Assembly (NCBI GenBank): GCA_012965515.1
Contig: DTSE01000175.1
Span: 16,953-80,952 of the forward strand
Reading direction: 5' to 3'
Length of the DNA: 64,000 bases
Origin: Candidatus Melainabacteria bacterium
GTDB taxonomy: Bacteria > Cyanobacteriota > Vampirovibrionia > Obscuribacterales > Obscuribacteraceae
The translations under genes were made by a program, and so were the position numbers. Under the pieces are notes generated by a model, which was not told where the DNA came from, made no database searches, and was given only the letters and a program-made list of their open reading frames with translations. Below are positions 44,794 through 52,620 of this stretch, one piece after another. Within the stretch, counting starts at the first letter, position 1, and the number at the start of each line of letters is the position of its first letter.

Positions 44794-45350
44794 CAAAAAA
44801 GGAAGCTCTGCCGCGACCTTCCTCGACGGCAAAGCTTCAATCTTGAAACATTATGGGACAAATTGTTCGTGAATACCAAGATTCAGGCTCTATGGTTTCT
44901 CAGAAGTGATTTTTGTTTCTTTCCTCAAATCGAACGATGTCGCGCAACTTCTGCAGTTGATCATCAAGCTGCAATCCTTAGTGTGATGCTTGATGAAATC
45001 GACCGGATCGCTGTCTTCGCGAACCGAGTTAGCACACTGTTTATCAACGAGATAACCGCTGAAAATGCTCTTTGGCTCTGGTGCAGCTGAAGCTGATGAT
45101 GCAGCCAGAACAAAGACCGCAACAAACGATGCGCGTACAAAAATTGTTGGATGGTACATAAAACCTTCCTTTTCTTAATCGGGTGATGACCAAATCGATA
45201 ATTCTTCTAAACCGACGCAAAACAGCACCGCTAGCCAGTTTCTCAATTCATCTCGCAAAGCGCGGGTGAACGAAACTACCAGCAAGTGCTGCTGCACATG
45301 AGCGGCTTCAAATTAAGAAGGTCTGTTTATACTGATAAATTTTGCTTGTG
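44794..45350 (-). repeat. Deletion scar of a second Cus-like operon
   Basis: Left part (44794-44950) matches the TPR 3' end and its terminator (18552-18705). Right part (about 44952-45350) matches the start and upstream region of the operon's first gene (27879-28279). Both parts keep order and orientation, so an operon copy of about 9.7 kb seems to have lost its middle. The junction lies near CTGCAG at 44951-44956. Confidence 0.7.
44890..45159 (-). pseudogene. Truncated copy of the exported Cys/His protein
   Basis: The first ~70 codons match the gene at 27670-28089 with few changes (signal VFVLAASSASA, FSGYLVDKQCANSVRED, HHTKDCSLMINC). The frame then runs out of phase into a TPR-gene 3' end (fragment ATSFDLRKETKITS). 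It is the fusion product of the deletion scar and unlikely to be functional. Confidence 0.75.
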
Positions 45351-45592
45351 CAAAAGCCAGTTCCTGGACCGAACTTCAACGTAAGTCCATTGGGTTTCTG
45401 ATTCAATGTTGGAAATCTGATTTTGTCGTCGAAGCTTGGGGACGCGCTCCAAATGGTGCTTGGGAAACAGAAAACAATCCGGCTCTCTCTATTTCTATAC
45501 CTGTTCAATCTGGCGTGGAAGCAGTGGCTGACGCCATTCTCGACCATCTCAAAAAACGAAACGACTTGCCTGGCATGGTCAGATCTGCCTGA
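45317..45592 (+). pseudogene. Orphan 3' gene fragment of unknown family
   Basis: An open frame of 91 codons with protein-like composition: SWTELQRKSIGFLIQCW, then VVEAWGRAPNGAWETENNP and VQSGVEAVADAILDHLKKR to a TGA. A stop (TAA 45314-45316) precedes it and there is no start codon, and its left end lies in the duplicated leader DNA, so its 5' part has been lost. Family unknown. Confidence 0.45.
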
Positions 45593-45650
45593 AGCTCCAG
45601 ACAAACCCAAAACCGCATAACGCCATCCTATATCCAAGGCATGTGCAAAG

Positions 45651-45727
45651 CCTCGACTGTGCAAACGATTCGAGCCATACTCCGCTTGATGAGTGATACC
45701 GCCTGTGATATCAGGCATTTCAACTGG
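45651..45727. repeat. Right 76-bp imperfect direct repeat of metal module
   Basis: Partner of 36001-36075, with the dyad GCCTG-TGATAT-CAGGC at 45701-45716. Same orientation; 9.65 kb apart. Confidence 0.55.
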
Positions 45728-45952
45728 AGTATGCAACCGTATCTGGTATCGACTGACCCAATTCGCCGAAGTTGGGCCAACACCCTAATAGTCCGGGAAC
45801 CAGCCACATGATGATGGAGACATTCTTTGCGTGACACTCCATTACCCTCTCCAAGCTCCAAGCCAGAGGATGTTCTGACGTTCATCTCTTTTTTCGACAA
45901 TTCCGGCAGAAGGGGCCAATAGGGGGCCAACGCTTCTAAAAATCTTCGCAAT

Positions 45953-45980
45953 AAAAAACGGCTCCCTCTTTGCGGAACCG
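45953..45980 (-). terminator. Terminator downstream of tRNA fragment
   Basis: CGGTTCC ... GGAGCCG followed by TTTTTT on the minus strand, 20 bp after the tRNA 3' end. Confidence 0.65.
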
Positions 45981-46000
45981 CTTGGATTGAGCCGTTTGGA

Positions 46001-46066
46001 TGGCCTGCCCGGTAAGACTCGAACTTACGACCTCATGGTTCGTAGCCATGCGCTCCCTAGAATTGA
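46001..46066 (-). pseudogene. 3' fragment of tRNA-Arg(ACG)
   Basis: On the minus strand the anticodon stem-loop ATGG-CTACGAA-CCAT (anticodon ACG), variable loop, T-arm GTAAG-TTCGAGT-CTTAC, acceptor 3' strand CGGGCAG, discriminator G and encoded CCA are intact. The 3' half of the D-arm (CTAGGGAGC) is present, but the matching 5' acceptor strand CTGCCCG is absent, replaced by GGCGCCGTCAG. This is what remains of a tRNA when an integrative element enters its 3' end. The stretch 46067-46305 has no gene. Confidence 0.6.
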
Positions 46067-46305
46067 ATCTGACGGCGCCGTTGTAAAGTGGCGTATTTTA
46101 CCGGTTGCAAACAGGGCGGCTCTCTCGATGTGATTTTGAAATCAGAGCTCAGTACTCAAAAACTCGTTGCAGCCCCGGACCGTCGGTCGCCTCATGTGAC
46201 TTGAAGAAAATTTGAAGTAACCGCGGAAGCCAATGGTGGCAAGGAGTTCGCACAGTATAGTTTTACTCTTCCTTCCAGCCGACGCGGCTAACTTCAAAAG
46301 TCACT

Positions 46306-46629
46306 TTAGTCAGCTGTTCCACTTTTCGGCTTCGCGCGCGGAAGCGTAATCGCATACAAGAAGGCCGTGAAGCCTGCCGTAAGACCTATCGCCTTCAGAA
46401 AACTCAGGAATGAGGCGAAGGGAAACATCAGAATCACAGAATAGTCTCCACCTTTTGAACGCGACGCTGAATAGCTTCCGTCCCACTCGAGGGTAATGTA
46501 GTGATAGCTAATCGCTGTCAGTGCAATTCCGACGACCACTAGGCCGGTGCGCAGCAACCACCTGTTTTGTGGCGGCATTAAAGCGCTGCTTTTGATTTTG
46601 GCAAGAATAGATTTGATGTGGCTGAGCAT
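46306..46629 (-). CDS. Small two-helix membrane protein
   Basis: 107 residues with helices WLLRTGLVVVGIALTAISYHYI and FLSFLKAIGLTAGFTAFLYAI, a basic N-terminus (SHIKSILAKIKSS) and tail (RAKPKSG). No recognised family. Lone minus-strand gene next to the tRNA fragment. Confidence 0.5.
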   Translation of the reverse strand: MLSHIKSILAKIKSSALMPPQNRWLLRTGLVVVGIALTAISYHYITLEWDGSYSASRSKGGDYSVILMFPFASFLSFLKAIGLTAGFTAFLYAITLPRAKPKSGTAD

Positions 46630-46788
46630 TGAAATACTATTGAAACTATATTTCCATCTTACGCATTTTGGGCTTAAGCCTTGGCTACTTCATGCTTCCT
46701 TCATATTGCCCGTGTTTGCTGGCATGATTGCAGGCTCAAAACTCGCGAAGCATAGTGACGGCATTGTGCCGGATTCAAGAGCGGCGTT

Positions 46789-47460
46789 CTAATTGCGGTC
46801 GACCATTAGTGCGGTCAGATACTTGTTGCCTTCACCCCGAAAGGCAAAGGTTGAACTGCATGTTTTCGTTCGATAGATCAGGTAAGTACAGCTGCTGCCG
46901 CCATGGCTTGCGGACGCCGCTCCGCGCTCACACTCGTTTCCGAACATCTTCAATATTTCATCTTCCTTGAGAGCTAGCTGATCTGCATCGACTCCGACGA
47001 CCAGATTCTTTATCGGATTTCTTGCATCACAGCTCATTTCCACTTTTGTGAATGGTTGCCTGGTTTTTTCCAAAGCAATTAAATAAGAGAACTGAGCTTT
47101 GCGAACTCTCTTTAACTTTATGTCAAACAGCTCTTCCAGTGTTTCTTTGTCAAAATCATCGACGATTTGAAGTGCCTTCGAGGTGTACCAAAAGCTTTTA
47201 GCGTACGACGTAAGACTGCACCAATAACAGTATTGCTCGGGCAGATGCGGTGAATGAAATTGACGGCGCAGCAAGATTTTGGTTTTTTTGCCGATTCCTT
47301 CCCTTCCTATAACCGAAGGGTCGACCCCGCAACCGATGGTGTCCCGAGCTACTTCCTTCTCGAGATTTCCCGCAGATACCTTCGCATCCTCGCTCCGCGC
47401 TACAAGAAATGGCATTAGGGCAAAGATAAACGCTGAGAGGACGTATCGTCTTAAGTTCAT
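46789..47460 (-). CDS. Exported hypothetical protein
   Basis: About 223 residues from ATG 47460 (a TTG at 47472 also fits). Signal peptide (VLSAFIFALMPFLVARS). The mature part contains scattered Cys (DTIGCGVDPS, YCYWCSLTSY, MSCDARN, NECERG, SSCTYLIY), probably disulfide-bonded. No known domain. Confidence 0.5.
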   Translation of the reverse strand: MNLRRYVLSAFIFALMPFLVARSEDAKVSAGNLEKEVARDTIGCGVDPSVIGREGIGKKTKILLRRQFHSPHLPEQYCYWCSLTSYAKSFWYTSKALQIVDDFDKETLEELFDIKLKRVRKAQFSYLIALEKTRQPFTKVEMSCDARNPIKNLVVGVDADQLALKEDEILKMFGNECERGAASASHGGSSCTYLIYRTKTCSSTFAFRGEGNKYLTALMVDRN

Positions 47461-47592
47461 TCTCTTAATCAATCTATGGAAGCCTCTTCGGCCTCAATCA
47501 CGTGACCTTGGCTAGAAATTCGGAAAACTTGGCAGGTCTTTATGACATTCAAGGGCAAACCTTTGAAGCTGAAACCAAAATACTCTAACTCG

Positions 47593-48618
47593 TCATCTCG
47601 GTGATGCAATTTCGAGTTTTGCATTTTTGGCTCTTGTGGCAATACCGCACTGTTGCAGTCGTTCAAGAATGCGCGGCAGTGCCTTGCGAGCCGCTAACTC
47701 CCCCGCCGTCGTTGCTTCGTCGACGTATTTCTTGTCCTTAGAAAGAATTGGAATATTGACCAACTCCGGATGAATCACAATGTCTGCACCGTTGACTTTA
47801 TCCTCGTCGAGCTGCTCAATAGTCGCATTTATTACGCGATCAAAGACATTTCGGAATGATGTGAACTTCTCGGCGGGAACAGGCTTCAAGTCGTTGTCTA
47901 TCTCGACAGAAATTACAACTTTGGCACCACTGTGTCTGGCCTCTGCCGTGGGCAGGTTGTTTCGGACGCCGCCATCTACATAAAGGTGGTCACCAATCGG
48001 CACAGGTCGCAGTAAAAGCGGTAACGTTGCGCTGGCACGAATGAGGTCGTCGAGTCGTCCTGTGGAAAGCACATGAGACTGACCGTCAATGAGGCTAACA
48101 GCCACGCAAGAAAATGGCTTTTTAAGCTCTTCGACTCTGATGTTGGGCTCTGGGAGAAGCTTATCGATAGTTGCCTTGAGCTTGTCCCCACTAACAAGTC
48201 CCGCATAAGGCTTTGTCTTGCCAATGTAAAACAAACTGCGCAAGGGGCTAAGCATAATTCTGCACCAAAGAAAGCGCGGCAAATATGCACTCACAAAAGA
48301 GCCATCTGCAAGGATTGACTGAATGTCGTCCAGTGGAACGCCTGCACTGTGGAGCCCGCCAACAACAGCGCCCATGCTGTTGCCGACAATATAATCTATC
48401 GGAATTCCCTCTTCCTGAAGAACCCGCAGCACTCCTATATGAGCCGCACCACGTACGCCACCACCACCGAGAGCCAGGGCAACACTTGGGCTTGGCTCTG
48501 TCTTGTTTAGATCGTGGTGCACTGAGGCAGAAGGAGAAAACTCGCCCGCCATGCATGGCAGCATATGTACATTAGCAACAACTGTTGCCGCCAAGATAGC
48601 TTTAATCGTCTTATTCAT
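47593..48618 (-). CDS. Patatin-like phospholipase (RssA/YchK type)
   Basis: ATG 48618 follows AGGAG; about 341 residues. Signal-like N-terminus, then the patatin core: oxyanion GGGGVRG, nucleophile elbow GNSMG (Ser near 81), and catalytic Asp in VDGGVRNN (near 212). The Ser-Asp dyad hydrolyses acyl esters of lipids. The signal implies periplasmic or surface location. Substrate and regulation unknown. Confidence 0.88.
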   Translation of the reverse strand: MNKTIKAILAATVVANVHMLPCMAGEFSPSASVHHDLNKTEPSPSVALALGGGGVRGAAHIGVLRVLQEEGIPIDYIVGNSMGAVVGGLHSAGVPLDDIQSILADGSFVSAYLPRFLWCRIMLSPLRSLFYIGKTKPYAGLVSGDKLKATIDKLLPEPNIRVEELKKPFSCVAVSLIDGQSHVLSTGRLDDLIRASATLPLLLRPVPIGDHLYVDGGVRNNLPTAEARHSGAKVVISVEIDNDLKPVPAEKFTSFRNVFDRVINATIEQLDEDKVNGADIVIHPELVNIPILSKDKKYVDEATTAGELAARKALPRILERLQQCGIATRAKNAKLEIASPR

Positions 48619-48833
48619 CTTCGCGGGGACTCCTGATAGCGAAGTTGACTGACAACATCTGCTACTTGCACTGTACACACAATTCGATGCAGACCGAAAC
48701 CCTCGTAATAGTTATTTCCGCAAGGTGCGCAGCGAGAGTTGGCGCCATTCGCCGTCCGGGCTAAGATTAAAAGATTACGACGACGTCACTTGCGCCGTGT
48801 TTGTATATAAGATGGGCTTTTCTGAGCTGAAAC

Positions 48834-49712
48834 TCACCGTTTGCCGGCGAGTTCTCTCTTTGGCTGTTCGCTGACAGCAGCTCGGGGAAATTCGATTTCT
48901 TTCAGGCGAAACAGATTTCGCGTCAAGATGTTCCAAGTAAGCACAGTCCCAACCAGCGAAGCAATCACGAGTAAAGTGCCAAAGCAGACTGTCGCAAACA
49001 AGATGTAGGTCGTCATTGTTTTGACCGTTGCAATCAATTCACCCAACTGTGATTTCAGTTCTACAACTTCTTTTTGAAAAGTGAGGATGGGCTTTCCAAG
49101 CTCGTTGAGGGGGCGCTCCAGCTTGCTGACTTGTCCGTTAACCTCTACCAGCGGTTTTTCCAACCGAGTCATCTGTTCTTTGAGACCGACAAACTGTCCT
49201 TTGAAATCTGTCACTTCAAGTTGCAATTTTGAGATCGGTGCTGCAAGTTCGGAAATAGGTTTATGCAGCTTTGTCAGAGGCTCTTGGAGGGAGCTGATGG
49301 GCTTCGCTAAGCTAGTGAGTTGTGGACGGACAGATCTAATGTCCGAACGGACTTGCGTCAGCTCGTCTTGAATCTCATCAATGTTCTTTTGGAGACGAAC
49401 CAACTGAGAATTTACAGCAAACACTCGATTAGAAAGCTCTGTAACTGGCGGATGGAGGCTCTCTATGGGGCGTTCGAGCTTAACAATCTGCTCTTGCAAT
49501 TTGATACTTTGAGTCTGCAGCTCGGTAACAGGCTGAAGCATGCGCCTAACAATGCCCACCTTCGGCTTGTTCGACTTTTTGCTCTTCTCTGTTGTATTTG
49601 CGACGTCGCCAGAGATAACCGGCTGATTAGCATTCGATTCTTGTGCGAAAGCAGTTCCCACAAGAGTGCAAAGTGCTCCTGACATCGCGAGAGCTTTGAT
49701 TGTCTTTCCCAT
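48834..49712 (-). CDS. Exported Pro-heptad coiled-coil protein with C-terminal membrane helix
   Basis: 292 residues. Signal peptide MGKTIKALAMSGALCTLVGTAFA. Residues ~55-225 are a heptad-like series in which Leu/Ile alternate with Pro: LERPIESLHPPVTEL, LAKPISSLQEPLTKLHKPI, LNELGKPILTF. Then a membrane helix (MTTYILFATVCFGTLLVIASLV) and a basic tail (KRELAGKR). It probably spans the periplasm from the inner membrane. No family recognised. Confidence 0.65.
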   Translation of the reverse strand: MGKTIKALAMSGALCTLVGTAFAQESNANQPVISGDVANTTEKSKKSNKPKVGIVRRMLQPVTELQTQSIKLQEQIVKLERPIESLHPPVTELSNRVFAVNSQLVRLQKNIDEIQDELTQVRSDIRSVRPQLTSLAKPISSLQEPLTKLHKPISELAAPISKLQLEVTDFKGQFVGLKEQMTRLEKPLVEVNGQVSKLERPLNELGKPILTFQKEVVELKSQLGELIATVKTMTTYILFATVCFGTLLVIASLVGTVLTWNILTRNLFRLKEIEFPRAAVSEQPKRELAGKR

Positions 49713-49904
49713 AAAATCCGTGCCTACAAATAGCTTGGAAAGTTAGCAGAGTGCCATGTTATCGCATGCATTCATGGCAACCTAGTCAAATGCTCTCATA
49801 ATCGGGGATTCCGATTGGCTAAGTCTGAATATTAACGATTCGTCGTTTGCACCTCTTCGAACGTTGTCCTTGCCTTGCCCTGGTAGCGGAAATCCAGTAC
49901 CCCA

Positions 49905-49968
49905 GCGCGTAATATGATTCGAGAGAATGTCTAAATCCTACATTGCCGTTATCTGCTCGCAGTTCTAG
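49905..49968 (+). pseudogene. Remnant promoter and first codons of a duplicated gene
   Basis: The stretch around ATGATTCGAGAGAATGTC matches the start region of the gene at 55724 (TATGATTCGGGAGAATG), continuing MSKSYIAVICSQF before a stop. The rest of the copy is missing. Relic of duplication. Confidence 0.4.
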
Positions 49969-50010
49969 CGCTTGACGCTCTATTTCATTGGGGGCTGGCT
50001 TGGATTTCAA

Positions 50011-51534
50011 TCACGCTGTTCCTGCTAGGGCATCTGATTTTTCGAGCCCCTTGAATCTGGCTTGCAGAACACCCCAGTCGATTGTGAGAGTTCCACCCTG
50101 GCTCTTGTACTGGTCTTCCCAGTTCATGAGCATATCGAGCGATGCATGATCTATATAAGTGAGACGCGAGAAGTCAACGTGAAGCTCGGTGTCAGCCGGC
50201 AGGCTCTCCAGAGCGTCAGCTAGCTTTGGCAGGCTCAAGAATGTAGCAGCGCCGACCAGCTTGAGCGTTATCCTGCCGTCGACAATTGTCTTGTGAATAT
50301 CGAGTTTGCAGAAGACATACAGCAGCTTCAAGGCGCTTAGTGTCATGCCGACAATCACTCCTGTGAAGAGGTCGCTGACAAGAATGGAGAATGCTGTGAC
50401 TGCAAAGATAAGGAGTTCTGACTTGCCGTATTGCGCGATGCGCTGCGCCGCTCTGACATCGATCAGCCTGTAACCGGTATAAACCAGCAATGCTGCCAGA
50501 GTCGCGGCAGGTATGAGGCGCAAGACAAACGGGAAGATGATTGTGAACAACAGCAGCCACACACCGTGAAGAACAGTCGACGCCCTTGTTTGAGCACCGG
50601 CTTTCACATTGACGGAACTGCGCACGATGACGCCGGCCACGGGCAGAGCACCGATGACACCGCATACGGTATTACCGATGCCCTGCGCTACAAGCTCTCT
50701 GTCGTACTTGCTCTTGTGCCCAGGTACCATGCGGTCGATAGCATTCGCGGTGAGCAAAGTCTCGGCGCTGCCCACCAGCGCAATCAGAAGCGCTTGCTGC
50801 AGAAGTGACCAGCCAAGAGTATTGACGGTGGCAAATTCTGGCAAGCGCAGCGCGGATAGGAGGTTCTCAGGCAACTGTACCCGATTGACCTCCAGATTTA
50901 GCAGTGTGGAGACAGCTGTGGCAACGATCACCGCCACAAGAGTGGGAGGGACAGCACTCCGAAGTTTTTCAATAGGCATTTTTTCCCAGCAGACAATAAT
51001 CAGAATAGTAAGCAATCCGATCAATGCAGCTGTCTCGTGCGAGCCGTCGTTGAGTGTAACTACGCGCCAAAGAATTTCGGGAATTGCCAGCAAATTGTCC
51101 AGCCCCGTGCCTTTTGGCTTGGCATCGAGCATCACATGGAATTGGCTGACTAGGATTAGAAGACCGATGCCGGAAAGCATTCCCTGCACAACAGCTGGCG
51201 AAACGGCTCGGAAAATGCGCCCCCAGCGCAGGACTCCAAAGCCTATTTGGAGAACCCCGGAAAGTAGCACAATCACTCCCAATGCCGCAGGCCCGAAGTG
51301 TTGCACTATCTCCCAGACAATGAGAGCCAAGCTGACAGTTGGTCCGCTCACTTGGAAGGGCGACCCGGACACTGCGCCTACAATTAGCCCTCCGATAATG
51401 CCGGTCAAGAGCCCGGCTGCCGGCGGCATGCCGGAAGCAATAGCAACGCCCATACACAGCGGCAATGCCACAAGAAATATGACGAGCGAAGCAAGAAAGT
51501 CCTGCCTTTTGATTGCGTCAGGTCCGGGTGTCAT
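50011..51534 (-). CDS. SulP-family anion transporter with STAS domain
   Basis: 507 residues, GGAGG before the ATG. N-terminal SulP helices (AIKRQDFLASLVIFLVALPL; GMPPAAGLLTGIIGGLIVGA) and about 10-12 further helices; C-terminal STAS domain (about 415-500, with VDFSRLTYIDHASLDMLM). Transports sulfate, bicarbonate or another anion; the type with a STAS tail is often a bicarbonate or sulfate carrier. Downstream frame 49819-50010 is not supported. Confidence 0.88.
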   Translation of the reverse strand: MTPGPDAIKRQDFLASLVIFLVALPLCMGVAIASGMPPAAGLLTGIIGGLIVGAVSGSPFQVSGPTVSLALIVWEIVQHFGPAALGVIVLLSGVLQIGFGVLRWGRIFRAVSPAVVQGMLSGIGLLILVSQFHVMLDAKPKGTGLDNLLAIPEILWRVVTLNDGSHETAALIGLLTILIIVCWEKMPIEKLRSAVPPTLVAVIVATAVSTLLNLEVNRVQLPENLLSALRLPEFATVNTLGWSLLQQALLIALVGSAETLLTANAIDRMVPGHKSKYDRELVAQGIGNTVCGVIGALPVAGVIVRSSVNVKAGAQTRASTVLHGVWLLLFTIIFPFVLRLIPAATLAALLVYTGYRLIDVRAAQRIAQYGKSELLIFAVTAFSILVSDLFTGVIVGMTLSALKLLYVFCKLDIHKTIVDGRITLKLVGAATFLSLPKLADALESLPADTELHVDFSRLTYIDHASLDMLMNWEDQYKSQGGTLTIDWGVLQARFKGLEKSDALAGTA

Positions 51535-51552
51535 TCAGCCTCCTTATTCAGA

Positions 51553-52089
51553 TCAGCTGTTGCCGTTTCCTCCGTGGTTAGAGACCACCGGAATCTTTCT
51601 CACACTTTCCTTGTAGCCCGGCGCCTTCGGCAGTTTGATCGAGAGAACTCCATTCTTGTAAGAAGCCTCTGCTTTGTCCGTGTCGATGCCGTTTTCAGGC
51701 AGAGGAATTGATCTGCTGAAAGAGCCGTACTTTCTTTCCATTCGATAAATGCCTTTCGAATTTTCCTCCTTCTCTTCTTTTTTCTCGCCGCTAATCACTA
51801 GAGCATCCTTAGACACCGAGATATCGATATCCTTTTCTGTCATTCCTGGCACTTCTAAGTTGATTTGAAATTCTTTGTCTGTTTCGTGCACATCAAGGAC
51901 GGGTGAGAAACGATCAACTGCTCCGAAAGTCCTTGACGGCGCCATGTTGAAGACCCGGTCAAACAGTTGCTCCAGCTCGCCCCAGGGGTTGTCGAAATCG
52001 CTCAACACTCTTGGCGTAGATATATAATCATCCGATTTTCTGATAGGCACCATTTTTCTGCCCCAAGGAACTAAATTATTGAGTGTCAT
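51553..52089 (-). CDS. Small heat-shock protein Hsp20
   Basis: ATG 52089 follows GGAGG, giving 178 residues. Alpha-crystallin domain with SPVLDVHETDKEFQINLEVPG, KDALVISGEKKEEKE and the hallmark YKNGVLSIKLPKAP. ATP-independent chaperone that holds unfolding proteins. It lies 18 bp upstream of the SulP gene on the same strand, and the pair may be one stress operon. Confidence 0.93.
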   Translation of the reverse strand: MTLNNLVPWGRKMVPIRKSDDYISTPRVLSDFDNPWGELEQLFDRVFNMAPSRTFGAVDRFSPVLDVHETDKEFQINLEVPGMTEKDIDISVSKDALVISGEKKEEKEENSKGIYRMERKYGSFSRSIPLPENGIDTDKAEASYKNGVLSIKLPKAPGYKESVRKIPVVSNHGGNGNS

Positions 52090-52166
52090 AATTTTGTCCT
52101 CCATTCTCGAGTACTACTAAGAAGAATTTTCAGCTACGCGCATGCGTATCTGTGTCGCAGAAATGG

Positions 52167-52274
52167 TCAGCTAGAACACGCAGCTAAAACCCGCAGCTGT
52201 TCTGTCTTTGTGTTCTCGCAGCCAGCTAATAGATATTGTTCTAGAATTTCTTTGTTGAATAACCCTGCATCCAT
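52167..52274 (-). CDS. Small ORF of 35 residues
   Basis: ATG 52274 is 8 bp after GGAGG. The product MDAGLFNKEILEQYLLAGCE and NTKTEQLRVLAACSS has HEAT-like helical character. It may be the truncated start of a larger gene or a real microprotein. No other gene was seen in 52275-52620. Confidence 0.35.
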   Translation of the reverse strand: MDAGLFNKEILEQYLLAGCENTKTEQLRVLAACSS

Positions 52275-52620
52275 AATTCATACCTCCCTCCAGGGAAAGT
52301 TTGTTTTATTGATGAAGTTCAAAATGGCTTATTCGTGCCGCTTTTGAAAGGTTTTTCTATACCCTTTTTGATAGCATGCGGGCAAAAGGGTCGGACGTTT
52401 TGCTAATGATTTTTTCAAAATTCTTACCAGCCCAAGCACGCTGGCGGTGCCGATAGGTAGGGCGATCTGTCCCAGGTAGCTCATCCGACAAGTAGTCGCT
52501 GGCAAAGTATGGAAATAGCCGACGGGACGCGGAACATACATTATTGTATTTTCTTCAAATGCTTCTCAAACCGATTAACTTCATACTGCCCATCGGAAGT
52601 ATTGATGGGCCTCTGGCACA

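Noticed and set aside
44646..44879. 77-codon frame over the scar
   Set aside because: Lies in the duplicated terminator region; not coding.
45308..45736. 142-codon minus-strand frame
   Set aside because: Overlaps a better plus-strand coding fragment and the direct repeat.
45628..45951. 107-codon minus-strand frame over the right direct repeat
   Set aside because: Crosses the repeat DNA and has no recognisable domain; only weak resemblance to an integrase end.
46001..46066. Intact tRNA-Arg gene
   Set aside because: The 5' acceptor strand and half of the D-arm are missing, so only a fragment is called.
49819..50010. 63-codon frame directly after the SulP stop
   Set aside because: TTG start, no ribosome-binding site; it overlaps a duplicated promoter remnant on the other strand.
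52329..52541. 70-codon frame
   Set aside because: No ribosome-binding site and no domain.
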